Under the pieces are notes generated by a model. It saw only the letters and a program-made list of their open reading frames with translations. It had not been told where the DNA came from and searched no databases. Positions 34,101 through 47,000 of a DNA stretch of 64,000 bases are shown here, one piece after another. Position 1 is the first letter of the stretch. The number at the start of each line of letters is the position of its first letter. Made by a program: the position numbers and the translations under genes. Origin of the DNA: Watersipora subatra (Eukaryota; Bryozoa; Gymnolaemata; Cheilostomatida; Watersiporidae). Where the stretch lies: contig NC_088711.1 in assembly GCF_963576615.1 (NCBI RefSeq), forward strand, positions 6,386,001-6,450,000, in the 5' to 3' direction.

Positions 34101-35707
34101 TGACCCTGATTAAAAGAATTTAAAATCGCATTTTTAGTCAATTATTGAGTGTGTGGATATGTGTGTTCACCTTCTAGGTTATAGCATTTAAAAAATTCTA
34201 ATGCTGTTTTACCTGATTGTTTGAATTTGTCCATACCAACTATTATTATTCAGTTTTTTCTGAACACGAGACAACTTACTAGCAATTTTCTGCCTTTCAT
34301 ACCTTTTTATCTATAGGATTATAGTTAACATGCACCTTGAAAATGTGTTTTTATTTCCTATGAACAAGACTGCTTATACCATAGACCTATTAACTATAGT
34401 TAATAGTTAATAGGATAGTTAATAAGTCTATGGCTTATACGATGAAAACGAGTCCAGTACAAGTTGTTCATCTCTACAGCCCAGGCCTCATAACTGATTC
34501 TGTAGTGTCCCTTTCTTCCAAACTCTTATTCCTTCTGAGCCATTACATGGACTCTTTTTGTCATAAATCATGCAGTACATTTGTAGATAGGAAATACAAC
34601 ACTGTAAACTCATCCAAGAACCTTAGGCTATGTTTGTTTACATAGTTCTATATCAGTTTCTTAGCAAAAAAAGTGTACTTTTTGTTTACAAAAACTGTAC
34701 AGAGTTCGTTAGCACACAAACAGGCAGAGAAAAGGTCTGCTTTATTATACTTGACTAAACATTCATACAGAACATTTTACTGTGATGACCTCTTGGGTTG
34801 AGTTGGCTTGAGTTTACCCACATTTAATCAACATCTAACAGAATGTTTTTCTCAAATATATTATTACACTGCTGAAATACTCATAAAAATAACAGGATGA
34901 ATTGTGCTGAATAAACATACGGAAGGCTATATTTAACAGTAGAAATAATAAAATGAAGTAACCCTGGCTGCTAGGTTTGCTGCCAAGGTTTGGCACAAGG
35001 CTTTATTACAACACCATACTCTGTTTCATATTGCAGTTTATATAATTTCATTTTTACTTAAATTTTTTAAGATGAAACAAAATGATTACCTACAAACAGC
35101 ATGCACTGCGAGCACAATTTTGGTGACATTCATGAAAGGAATACCTTTGCTCTCTAATGCCACACTAGCTTTTTGTATGCTACATTTGCAAGCTTCGTTA
35201 CCAAAACATGTTATCTACATTATATCTACACTAGCTGAATTCCCGTCATTGTTTAAGTAATAAAAAAGTCTTAGCACAAAAATTTTTTTTATTCAACATA
35301 CACAACAGGCAGGCAGACCATTCTAACTTTCAAACTTCTTGAGAAAAGTGTTTTGTGTAGCGCAGATAAATTGAAAGAAAAAATAAAACACCTGTAAAAG
35401 TGTTTAAATGTGAAGTAGCAACTAATGGCTAGATAGATAGTTTATTTTGCTGCAACAATTACAATGAAAAATGATTTGATATAATTAATACGAATTTAGA
35501 AAACAAAATGAAAATCATAAATATGTTGAATTAATAACAAAAACAAATACTTAGAAGTGTGTATAAAAAGCTTACCGAGCAACAGAAGCTTGTTGTATTC
35601 AAAGTTTGGATGAGCGATACCGGTACCTCCCAATATTGGTACAAATGTATAGCGGTGAAGCACGCGAGGATACTTTGTCTTCGTACTTTGTAGATTTAGT
35701 GATTGCC
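28107..35707 (-). CDS. Unidentified protein gene, at least seven exons, 5' end not found
   Basis: Exons in order: 35707-35576, 33645-33550, 32703-32579, 32306-32073, 31949-31878, 30473-30409, 28284-28107 (stop). Every junction is GT-AG and all phases agree, giving about 300 aa. Notable stretches: [20 protein letters not shown] in the first exon, [20 protein letters not shown] in the third, a Glu-rich predicted helix [20 protein letters not shown] in the fourth, [20 protein letters not shown] in the last, then a Ser-rich tail. No membrane segment or enzyme motif is seen; it looks like a soluble, partly disordered scaffold-type protein. I do not recognise the family. A further upstream exon may be 36481-36388, but its phase does not join directly. 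Introns contain short tandem repeats and a SINE. Confidence is for the gene being real. Confidence 0.65.
28804..28975. repeat. Degenerate 34-35-bp tandem repeat, five copies
   Basis: Each unit contains TTATTGGTTA or a close variant, then TGTGTTCATAGAT. Intronic to the unidentified gene. Confidence 0.75.
28985..29136. repeat. AT-rich simple repeat
   Basis: TATATA/ACATGTATATATAGATATAAA-type low-complexity DNA directly before a SINE. Confidence 0.8.
29137..29290 (-). repeat. tRNA-derived SINE copy (family S), minus strand
   Basis: Read on the minus strand it has an A-box-like TAGATCAAGTGGTT, a B-box-like GAGTTGAATTCC, and a 3' part CTTTATCGCTATAACTAGAC...GACAGACACTCAC shared with copies at 35935, 46722 and 56238. 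Confidence 0.5.
30330..30386. repeat. TA microsatellite
   Basis: Runs of TATATA directly next to the 30409-30473 exon of the unidentified gene. Confidence 0.8.
31355..31560. repeat. 49-bp tandem repeat, four copies
   Basis: GTTTTAATGCTATATACAAT recurs at exact 49-bp spacing (31372, 31421, 31470, 31519). Intronic. Confidence 0.85.
33155..33275. repeat. 21-bp tandem repeat, about six copies
   Basis: Unit near TACAGTCGTATTATGTAACTG with alternating variants, so a 42-bp period is also visible. Intronic. The frames open across it are due to the period being divisible by three. Confidence 0.8.
34379..34433. repeat. Mini-palindrome related to 791-828
   Basis: Begins CCATAGACCTATTAAC and ends GTTAATAAGTCTATGG; same outer arms as the 38-bp insertion at 791-828, with a longer AT-rich middle. 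Confidence 0.6.
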
Positions 35708-35934
35708 CTTAGGAAAAACTGGAAATACATAGGAGTGTAATGGCACATTTGAAATTGAAATGGCACATTTGAATATTACAAATTTAACAAAATAGATAGT
35801 GGACTTGGAAATGGCTTTTAAAAAATTCCAAAAGAAAAACAAGCGCAAAAGATATTATTAATTAATAATAAAACGTACATTTAATTAGTAACCTGCAACC
35901 GCGATAAGGACAGATGAAAAGTTGAAAAAACAAA

Positions 35935-36085
35935 CGACTTACCTTAGTGGTTATGTGAGCTTGTTTGTAGTTCTGTGAATTGAATGACATGAGTTAAAAT
36001 CGTCTGCCAAACAGATTTTTCATTCTTAAAACTATATTGTTCCAACTTGACAGATGAATGACAGACAGACACTCACTTACATTTA
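35935..36085 (+). repeat. tRNA-derived SINE copy (family S), plus strand
   Basis: A-box-like CTTAGTGGTTATGTGAGC, a tRNA-like body, and the family tail GACAGACAGACACTCAC at 36061-36078. Confidence 0.5.
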
Positions 36086-36387
36086 TATATATGTAGAAGT
36101 ATATGTATATTGTTATGCGCTATTGCTTACCTGTATACAAAACTTGTAGAATTCTCTGGCAATGTGTATGTCTTCCAAAAGTCCTACCTGCGTCACAAGA
36201 AGCTTTCCTTCTAATGATTAATAGCCATGTGGCATACTTACTGTTTATTTAAGGTGGACACAAATAGTTTGTTACTAATTGCCATGAAAGGGAACATTTA
36301 AATCAATACATTCATAGCAATATTGATTTAAGAGGAAACATGCTACGTGCTTTGATCAAGCAGTGCTGGTCCCCACTCTACACTTAC

Positions 36388-36481
36388 ATTTCTCAGCGTA
36401 TCCTTATTATCTTTACTCTGCAGATTTACAGAATTGGTTATCACCTTTATCCGTGAGAGTCGTCTCCCCGCTACCTCTCCA
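36388..36481 (-). CDS. Possible further upstream exon of the unidentified gene
   Basis: Acceptor TATTATAG, then an open stretch GEVAGRRLSRIKVITNSVNL continuing to LRN, then a strong donor GTAAGT. Enters in phase 2 and leaves in phase 0, so at least one unseen exon would be needed before 35707. Coding status unproven. Confidence 0.3.
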
Positions 36482-38022
36482 CTATAATATGTGAATACAA
36501 TATACTTCTTCTTTACTGTTTGTTTTACTTTTACTATTTCTTAAAGAGCAAAAACCTGCATGAGTTAATTTTTTGGTTTTTTGAAATTTTTGATCACGTT
36601 AGCTGCAAAAACTAGATGAGCCAGAATTGTTGAAGAAAAACCTTTTGATGCCTTGAAGTAAGAATAACATTGGTTAGAGACATACAGTATAATCGAGGAT
36701 TCTGTCTACCGTTAAATACATTTAATACTGTTTAATTGTTGACTCCTACAAATAATTAGCAGTGCATTTAACCAAAATTCTGTCTTGCAAAACTTTATTT
36801 ATAAGAAAGTTAACTCTGGCTACTTTAATTGTTAAGTTTTTCCAAAATAAGATAGTAGGCCTACTAAGCACGCAATAATGAGGTTATAAGAAGTGTATTC
36901 GGGTGTACAAATGATATTAGTGACGTGTCGAGTTAGCTAGATGCACTAAAGAGAGGTAGATAGGCTTGTAATAGCGGTAATAAAACTACTTACAAAGGTT
37001 GACTAGTCTGCCTTCTGTGCAGTCATCTTAGTTCTAAATAAACTAAGAACATCCGGTATTTTAATAACCTAAAACTAACTAAACACTGATAGCTCTAAAG
37101 TATTCTATGATACTTGTGGAGTTACCTGATATATAAGTTTTTGACATAATCTACCATTCCTCAATTTTATATTCCATCAGCCATCTATATAGCATATCAG
37201 TTATAGTTGTTATCATATCATACATCCTAATACTGGTCGTGATTTAGAGAAGAAATGCTAACATCTCAGTTACAGCTATCTGTTTTACCACAAGTCACTA
37301 TTGCAGAGACACAAATATATATATATATATTTATTTATTATAGGTATATATTTACTATATATATTTATTCACTATATATATGTACATGTATATGTAATAA
37401 AAGTATATATATGTACTTTTGCTGGGCAGTCCGTAATTATTTTCATATAAATAAATGTTTACATATGGCGACACAAACATAAATAAAAAGAAGGCATTGC
37501 CTTCTTTCTCTGAATACCAAATTATGTGAGATGGGAACTGAGTTAGTCTCGCTTTTTCACTGCTAGGCATAACACATAAAATTAATTTCACTTCTACTGC
37601 CGCAAATAATCTTGAATACTAACCGAGTCTACTATGGTTATGATGGTTCCCATCCCTGGCTATTATCACTCTTATCTATAGTTCCCTATCACGCCATGAT
37701 AGTATTATAGAAGTACCATATGGCATATCCCATGATAGCTAGTAGAATCATTTCACACGGAGTTATCCTTACTTGGATTCACAGTACGTTACTTTTCACC
37801 TTTTATTCGCGTACAAAAGGCTTATGTGAATAATAATGCATTGATTTTATTAGCGTGAATGCAAGGCGTAACTGCATTCATCACTTAGAACAAGCTGCCT
37901 GGTTTCTATGCTACTCATTGTCTAGAAATGCTTTGAGGACGGACTAGCCAGAGTCATACTGATTGTGTGCTTGTCCTGTTCACCTTCTGTAATGCATCAA
38001 CTGACTAGCGTCAGCATCAACT
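36482..38022. other. Intergenic region, probable divergent promoter area
   Basis: Lies between the 5' side of the minus-strand unidentified gene and the TMEM145 start. It contains an AT-rich microsatellite near 37315-37400 and a small palindrome around 37488-37508 (AAGAAGGCATTGCCTTCTTT). No promoter motif can be asserted. Confidence 0.35.
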
Positions 38023-41000
38023 ATGTGTAAAATAGCTTTGAGTGTCATCAGCTTATTTCTAGTACATCTAGTTTCAGGGAGGATAGAGAATGGTGTCGTC
38101 AGTACTAGCCAGGTAAGAACTCACTATGGCTATCATTCACACCAACGTTTAGTTCCATTTTGAAGTGCGGTATGATTATTCGTTTGTTTGATTGGCAAAA
38201 ATTGGATTATGATGAAGCATAGAAGATGCTTAAATGGGGTAGATGGCTGGAAAATTGTTAACAACTTTAGTTGGCGTGCCAGAATCAAATACCCCATGTA
38301 AAGGATAAAATTGTAGATTAACGCTCAATGGGTGTTGCTCCATCATTATATGGCTATTTTGTTTTAGAATTGGAAGTTTTTATCTCGATTTTGTTTTCTT
38401 GGAACTGCAGATGCCGGAAAAGGACATATAGGGCGTGTATCGTGGACTATCTCATACCGAAAGGTTTGTGAATATAACTATGTTTCAATCAACTAGTTAA
38501 GTTAGTGTAAATAAATATAAATTATAAATTAGTGTGCTCCTTCACCTAACCATCTTTGCTTATTCTGCTTTCGTTCACTCGCGTGCATATTTAACAGGAC
38601 TTCCACAAGCAGGGTAATAAGACAACTCGCCACTCACTTCTGCTATATCCTGATGATATTTGGGAACAAGTTTACCCTGGAGAAGGCATGGTAAGCTATT
38701 TAACTAGTAGAAACTGGCTAGTAACAAGTAGGGGCATTCTAGACATGTAATACTGTAGGTATTGCAATATCTTGCACAGTAGTGATAAACTGCCAAAAGC
38801 TAATGTTGGCTAATAATAGTGAAGTTTCTATAATAAATATACCATTAAATGGGACCTCACTAAAACCCAGAGATTCCTTTTCTGATAGGATACTTCTGTC
38901 ACCTTTAGTTGATATGAGCCATAGCTTTGAATAATTAATGTGACATTCACATAGGAGATCCAGAGAATAATACGTACTTAGCAATGATGTACAGCGGGGG
39001 AGGGGGGGGGGCTGTATATCATTGGTACTTAGTAATCCCTTTACTTAATGTTGAGAGTTTAAGGTCATCAGCCTAGTTCATTGATGTCCTTTCTTGAAAT
39101 AAAATAGAGACTTCAGCTTATTGCCGCTGAGCTACTGAATAAGGCTTGGAGAGGAGGTGAATATAACTATGAATAGTTATAGGAAGTCTCTGAAGACTCT
39201 ATTAGTTGTAGTAGTAGAGAGAGAGTAGTTAATTTCCCTCACTGGACTGCTGGTGATAATGGTATGTGTTTTACTCCAGTTTCTCACAAGCCACCAAACA
39301 TCAGAGCACACAATGAGATCTGCAAGAATCGTTTATGAATTTAAACATACATAAGCAGACATCATTGTTACTGGCGCTATAAGAGGCAAATTTATGCTCT
39401 ACAATAATGCTTGACCATTGTCAACATCAAAATTCAATTGTTAAAATTTGAGTGAAGGGCAAGTTTTGTTTACCTTTTAGTTTAACCTAGCAACAAAGAA
39501 GAAGCGTGCATTGACCTATTGACCTATTCTAGCGAGTCATGTGCTTTGACTATATTCATCATTCATGTAAGATACAAGCTCTGAAGTGGAAACGTGAAGC
39601 ACTACTTAGAGAAGTTGACAGCAATTAGGTCATTTCTTCCTCTTAAAACTCTGAACTATTAGAATAGGCTCAGTAGAGGTCGATAAGGGTTGTTGTCAGC
39701 ATGAAACAATAATAAGCTATTACAAACTGTGGCAGATTTGAGTGCGTTGAACTATACTTACGATAGATAAGTAGCGAAGCATTATTTCTGCCTTGACCTG
39801 CTGTTTACTAACTGGAGATTGAATATTATTATTTTTTATATGCTAGCTTGAACTTCACAAACAGATACAGCACCTGCATCTAACTACAGACATCTGATTT
39901 TACTTGATTGTTTAACTCCAAACATTAGTAATTCTAATTCCCTCGTAATTATCTTGATTCTCGCACCAAGCTACGCGCTTGTCGTTTCCTCAACTTGATC
40001 TGCCTTTTAGTATATTATCTATAAGAATCACTTTATAGTCACACTTATTGTCCTTCCACTCACACCGAAGTTGTCTACTCATTATTCCTCCAATCATCTC
40101 GCTACTCTTTAGACATCTCACTGAATTTCCAATCATCCCATTGTTTTACTTATTTCACAGCTCCTCCGCCTGCCAACATACTTTTTCACTAACCGCTATC
40201 TACTCTTCCATCCACTACACACATGGCTACTCCACCTACCACACACAATGCTGTTCCATCTACCACACACACGGCTACTCCACCTACCACACACAATGTT
40301 AGTCTACCCACCACACACATGGCTACTCCACCTACCACACACAATGCTGTTCCATCTACCACACACACGGCTACTCCACCTACCACACACAATGTTAGTC
40401 TACCCACCACACACACGGCTACTCCACCTACCACACACAATGTTAGTCTACCCACCACACACATGGCTACTCCACCTACCACACACAATGTTAGTCTATC
40501 TACCACACACACGGCTACTTCACCTACCACACACAATGTTAGTCTACCCACCACACACATGGCTACTCCACCTACCACACACAATTCTGTTCCATCTACC
40601 ACACACACGGCTACTCCACCTACCACACACAATGTTAGTCTACCCACCACACACACGGCTACTCCACCTACCACACACAATGTTAGTCTACCCACCACAC
40701 ACATGGCTACTCTACCTACCACACACAATGTTAGTCTATCTACCACACACACGGCTACTTCACCTACCACACACAATGTTAGTCTACCCACCACACACAT
40801 GGCTACTCCACCTACCACACACAATGCTGTTCCATCTACCACACACACGGCTACTCCACCTACCACACACAATGTTAGTCTACCCACCACACACACGGCT
40901 ACTCCACCTACCACACACAATGTTAGTCTACCCACCACACACATGGCTACTCCACCTACCACACACAATGTTAGTCTATCTACCACACACACGGCTACTT

Positions 41001-44000
41001 CACCTACCACACACAATGTTAGTCTACCCACCACACACATGGCTACTCCACCTACCACACACAATTCTGTTCCATCCACCACACCTATGGCTACTCCACC
41101 CACCACACACAATGCTGTTCCATCCACCACACACATGGCTACTCCACCCGCCACACACAATGCTGTTCCATCCACCACACTAATGGCTACTCCACCTACC
41201 ACACACAATGCTGTTCTATCTACCACACACACAGCTACTCCACCTACCACACACAATGTTAGTCTACCCATCACACCGCTCCCTTATTTGGCCTTCTCTT
41301 CTAACCACTCATTAATCTACAAGTCTTCTCTTTACAGTTTCCTTTAAAGCTCTCATTTTCTTGCAGATTAACATGTTGTACACATGACTACCTACTTTCA
41401 TAGCGAGTCTTGTACTCTCTTGCCTTTCCAATCAAACCATCAGAATTGGTTTATCATTAGACTTCCATAGCATGTTTGATTTTAGCTAAAGGGTAGTCAT
41501 TCTTTACTACTTGAGAAGAGCAGCCATGTTCTGTCACAGATTGTAAAATTGCAAAATTAACACATTGTAAACAGCAATAAATTGTTAGTGAAAGCTTTTC
41601 ACACATTCTCATCATCATTGAGCAGTTCTATTTGGTTAAACTTACGTGTTTCAGTCAGGACTTTTACTGCGTACCAGCAATCTCCACTATCCTCTAATCT
41701 GTGTAGTTGTTTTAGCTGTGTATGTGTTTATGTCTAGTTTTTCAGTATCTTGCCTGATGTGTTTTTTGCCACGGACTAAATTACTCGTACCCTCTCGTCG
41801 CTTGTTTTACTGGGGTTTCATTCTAATGCCGCACAAAGCTACGGATGTTCTCAATCACAACGCATGTAAACCTGGTTCATATGTTCTATGTTCAAATGTC
41901 TTGCCATACTTTTTCAGTCTTGCAAGGAAAAGAAGGCTTTACTTGATGGCACTGGCAACACCAGATCGGTTTCTCCTCTTGACCGCTTTGCCGGATGTAG
42001 TAATGATTCTAGTCGGTACACATGCGAGGCAGGCACAACATTTGGTACTCCTAAGGAGAAGTGGTGGTACATTGTTCTAGCGAATTGTGAATCAACACAG
42101 GTTAGTGCATTCCTGCTATATTGTTTGTACATGGGCGTGTCCATAAATAATAATTTGACATTTAGAGTTTTTTGATGCCAACTAAACATGCACATTTGCA
42201 CCCATTATAAAATTCTTTAAATTAATTGATGCAGTATTTTCTTGGCTTTCAGATAATATAAAATTTAATGCTTTCAAAATAATAGTTCTGGAGCTATGAA
42301 GTGCAACTTGCGTAAATGATGGGACATTTTGTGATGTCCCATCATTTACGCATGTTGCACTTCATAGCTCCGGAACTAGTACTTTGAAAGCAGTTAATTT
42401 TATATTAGGGTATCTGAAAGCCAAGAAAGTACTGCATCGATTAATTCAAATAATTTTATAATGGTAGCAAATGTGCATGTGTAGTTGGCATCAAATAACT
42501 CTAAATGTCAAATTATTATTTATTGACATGCCCATATATTGCCTCCTATTTAATATTCAATCTATTCCTCGTATATATTGCCTTCTATCTCCTGATCGCA
42601 GATTCATCCATGTTATTTATTAAATACCGCAAGCAATTACTCTTCTGTGGTAGCACGACTCCTATTGAGCCATACTTTTTAACAGGTTAGACCAAGTCTC
42701 TATCCCGTCAGCTCAGTTATTCTATTCATGCTTTCTCTGCTTCTGTGTTTAAAATGTTTAATTCTAGCTCGAGTAGCCCTCTGATGCAGTTGAGAGACCC
42801 TGTACTCCACCCCTTTAGTTAAATCTTAGCCAATCCTTTCCCTTTTTATTCAAGTCTTATTTCTTGAAGTAATAATACTAGTTGGAGCTACAGGTAGAGG
42901 CTCCTCTACTAGATGCATATGCCTGAGTAGGTGTTTCCTAGCTCATCTAGAATGTGCTCATTGTTCTGCTATACTATGCACTGTTATCTCAAATTCAAAA
43001 ACATAACTATGCTCGATATCAAGATAGTTGAAAGGGATTGTTTATTAACAGGGTCTGGATGCTGACTACGAGATGACCATGACTAATGCACAAGATGGCA
43101 GAATTTTCTTTGAGCATTACTCCGCTGATGAATTTTGTGAGCCGTCTTACATTGTATATGTTTTGCTAAGTATTTTCATAAATCTGAAGTTTTATGGTAA
43201 ATAATTACTTTAGACTCGCTAAAGTAATAAACCTTATTTTAAATACTTGTTCTTGGTATAAAAGGAACATTCGTGTGAGATTAGCTGGTGAATAAACATA
43301 CTAAGCAAAAATTATGCTTTTTCATTTTTAATGAAAATGAAAAATTCGCAGATTTTAATTTTATCATTTTTTGTATTTGGACTTTCTCAAAACTTATCTG
43401 TAGCCACCGAGGCAAAGTTTTTATCGTGTAAGTTAAACCAGCCTCATTCTTAGAGGAGACACAATTATAATGATTCAAGATACAGGGTTAGAGCCATACA
43501 ATCTCAAAACAAAACCACATCAAGATGTTGTCAATCCCACACCCTAGTCTCTGCTTAGGGAAGTGTGTATTTGATGGTACAAGTGCTGAAAACATCTCAG
43601 TTTCTATGACATGTTTTCAGCATTTATCCGTATGAGCAGCCATATATTATTCCTAAATGAGAGAAGGCAACTACGTATGTCTAGAGCCTACGTGTGCATG
43701 AAAGTTATCTCTACTTTATTTTAATTTTATGACAAACTTTGAACTCTTGTTGCTAGATAGGATACTAATAAGACACCCTTCCCTGTACATGAATTCACTA
43801 CCTGAGCTCTTAGCATAAGATGCAGGTGCTGTGAGTCTCCTGGTCAACCTGATATTCTAGATGCAGGTCATACAACTTTACACCATTATTGTTCCACTCA
43901 GTAATTGAATGCTTATGATGAATGCAAACTTGTGAAGCCATAACCAGCTTTCAAAGCTATAGTAAACCCAATAAGCTAGTTGTTGTTGTATAAAACTACT

Positions 44001-47000
44001 TGCAAAGCTAGTATCTGAAGCTGAACTTGGTGACACGTTTTAGTTTATAAAAAATGTTATATTAGCATCACAACAGCTAGGCATAGTTTTAGTATTTTTC
44101 ATTCAGCTGCTCCTCCATGCTAGCTTGTTTGGGGGCACACAAACAGGTATATATAGGGTGCACATACAGGTATATATAGGGTGCACATACAGGTATATAT
44201 ATGGTGCACATACAAGCGTGTTTGACATCATACACATAAATAAATCTGGCAGTACACACACCAGTATATCTGGCAACATACACATGAATATATCTGGCAG
44301 TACACACACCAATATATCTGACAACATACACATGAATATATCTGGCAGTACACACACCAATATATCTGACAACATACACATGAATATATCTGGCAGTACA
44401 CATACCAGTATATCTGGCAACATACACATGAATATATCTTGCAGCACACATACCAGTATATCTGGCAACATACACATGAATATATCTGGCAGTACACACA
44501 CCAATATATCTGGCAACATACGCATGAATATATCTGGCAGTACACACACCAATATATCTGACAACATATACATGAATATATCTGGCAGTACACATACCAG
44601 TATATCTGGCAACATACACATGAATATATCTTGCAGTAGACATACCAGTATATCTGGCAACATACACATGAATATATCTGGCAGTACACACACCAATATA
44701 TCTGGCAACATACACATGAATATATCTGGCAGTACACACACCAATATATCTGACAACATACACATGAATATATCTTGCAGTACACATACCAGTATATCTG
44801 GCAACATACACATGAATATATCTGGCAGTACACACACCAACATATCTGACAACATACACATGAATATATCTGGCAGTACACATACCAGTACATCCTGCAA
44901 CACACAAGCATGTTTAGCAGCTTACTGGCAAGTAATTTAAAATGGAGGGAATTGTGAGAATGTTAGCTCTATGTATGCTTCTATGCTTGCTCTTATTGCT
45001 TGTAGTTATTATTCAAACTGATATCGGCTTCCTGGTAGCATATCTCATCACAGCCATGCTATCTATGTATGTCACATGTAAGTATCACTACCTTTTAAGT
45101 AAGTATGCTATCCGCTACTACATGTCACATGTAGGTCACTTGAAAGAACAGTCACCTATTTCAGTGCAGCAAACACTTTCATATACATTAGAGGAATGGC
45201 AATTACGTTAGTTCTTTGGTCCAGTTATTTAAATAAAACTGTTTGTTGACCATTTGCACACTGCAAGCAATTGTTTTAAATTGAGTAATTGAGCAATTGA
45301 TCTGAACTTGAATAGGTTTTATCATAGAGAGCGATGAAAGAACTAGAGCCACAAGAAGGCTGTAGAAGGGTGTCACCTATACCCCTTTTATGTAAAGATA
45401 AGTCTTTTTTAACCTTTTATTGTAACATACCATGCTTTTAGATTGATTAAATTAATGTAGCCTAAGTATCTATAAATAATGTAGCCCAAGTATCTATAAA
45501 ATGTTATTACTTTGTAATTTGCATCAGGTTTTTGCCATTTTTTGTCTCAAAAATGTAGTGAAGTATGGCCAATTTAAGTATGGCCAATTTTATAGCCCTT
45601 GAAGTATCATATTTTTGTAGACTTACCAGCTCCAGTTAGCTAAATTCTTCTTCTGCATTTTATCATTATTAATATAAACTTAACATTCTCGTAAACAGTT
45701 ACTGCTAAACTTGACTGTAAAATAACATCCAACAGGAAGTTAACAAGCAGGATGGTAACTTCAATTAGTAACGCTCCTTCATAGATCGAACTTAACTTGT
45801 ACTTCCATTGTCTGTGTCAACAGCAAACACATGCCTTTTCTGTCACAGATGCCCTGGTCAACCTACAGCTCTACCACACAACGTACAAGATCTTCCTTGC
45901 TTCTCTTATTTTGGAGTTACTCGCTCTCATTGTACAGGTGGCCTACTGGTCCAACTATGGCATCAGCGGTGTACCCAAAGAATTCTGGAAGTACACTGGT
46001 TAGTTTCTCTCTCCATACTACCCCTTCAGTACTTCAAGAGATGACACTACAATATAATTTATATTTGTAATACAAATGCCATATTATTGTAAAGAAGGTG
46101 CTGTCTGCCCAAACAGTGTAGGAAAGGTTATTTACAAGACCCTAAACACAATTCTAAAAGGTAATAGCTGCATTCTACCAGAGTTGTGTTCTCCAAGATT
46201 CTCATAGAATGATTGATTAGTTAACTACTTGATTAGAAGAACTACTAGTTCTACTTTGATAAAATAAGGCAGCAGCATTCAGTGGCAGCCTTTCATCTGG
46301 CATTGGTATTAAAACCAAAGAAAAACTTGACCGAATACAAATATTTGAATTTCTCAGACTCCACGACCTAATGGCTGTCGGTCTTGTTAAATACCTTGAA
46401 GAGAAATGCAGACTTTCGGTTTTACAGATGAATCCTCAAACTTGTAAAATCTTTGCCTTAGGATAATGGCATATTTCCAGTTTTGGTTAATTGCTTTTCT
46501 AGGGATCAGTTTTGCCTCATTCGATTTGGTACAAGGTTTTTATCATTCATATCATTTTATTACCCAAAATGTATAACAAGTATTTTAGTTTATATTGAAA
46601 TAAAGAACTTTGTACAGTGGGAGTGGGGAATTCTAGACTAGTACGCTCGGCAGTTCAACCAACTGTGAGAGATCATCATGAGTAATCAGTATATAGAGAG
46701 TTATCCAGTGAATCATTAGGGCTTCTGAGGGGTATAATCGTAGTGTGTTTGCTTTTGAATCTGATGCCCCGAGTTCAATTTCTACAAGGAGTGATCTTTT
46801 TCAATGCTCTTAGCATGGCCTCAGACAGACAGACACTGCTCATATTATAGTAAAGATTGTTGTAAAAAGAGGCAACTTTGTTCTAGTTTTCGCTATAGAA
46901 GACCGAAAGGATTTTGCACCTTTTCCCATGACAATTCTCAATCTTAGATGTTGGCATGGGGTAACATGTATTAGCTGACTTTGGCAAACCCTGACACATT

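Noticed and set aside
40189-41347. Long open frames of 311-374 codons on both strands
   Set aside because: They follow from a stop-free 48-bp repeat; several frames are open at once, there are no splice sites, and the array lies in a TMEM145 intron. Kept only as a question in Part 2.
41646-42080. 144-codon plus-strand frame
   Set aside because: It overlaps TMEM145 exon 4 in a different frame; the exon 4 frame alone has family similarity and matching splice phases.
44089-44940. Open frames of 227-272 codons on both strands
   Set aside because: Same cause: a 48-bp tandem array without stops. Cys/Tyr-rich or Asn/Ile/Ser-rich repeats with no start or splice support.
45797-45848. Earlier start for TMEM145 exon 7 at the CAACAG acceptor
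   Set aside because: That acceptor breaks the reading phase from exon 6; TTCTGTCACAG at 45848 restores it and gives the family motif before LYHTTYK.
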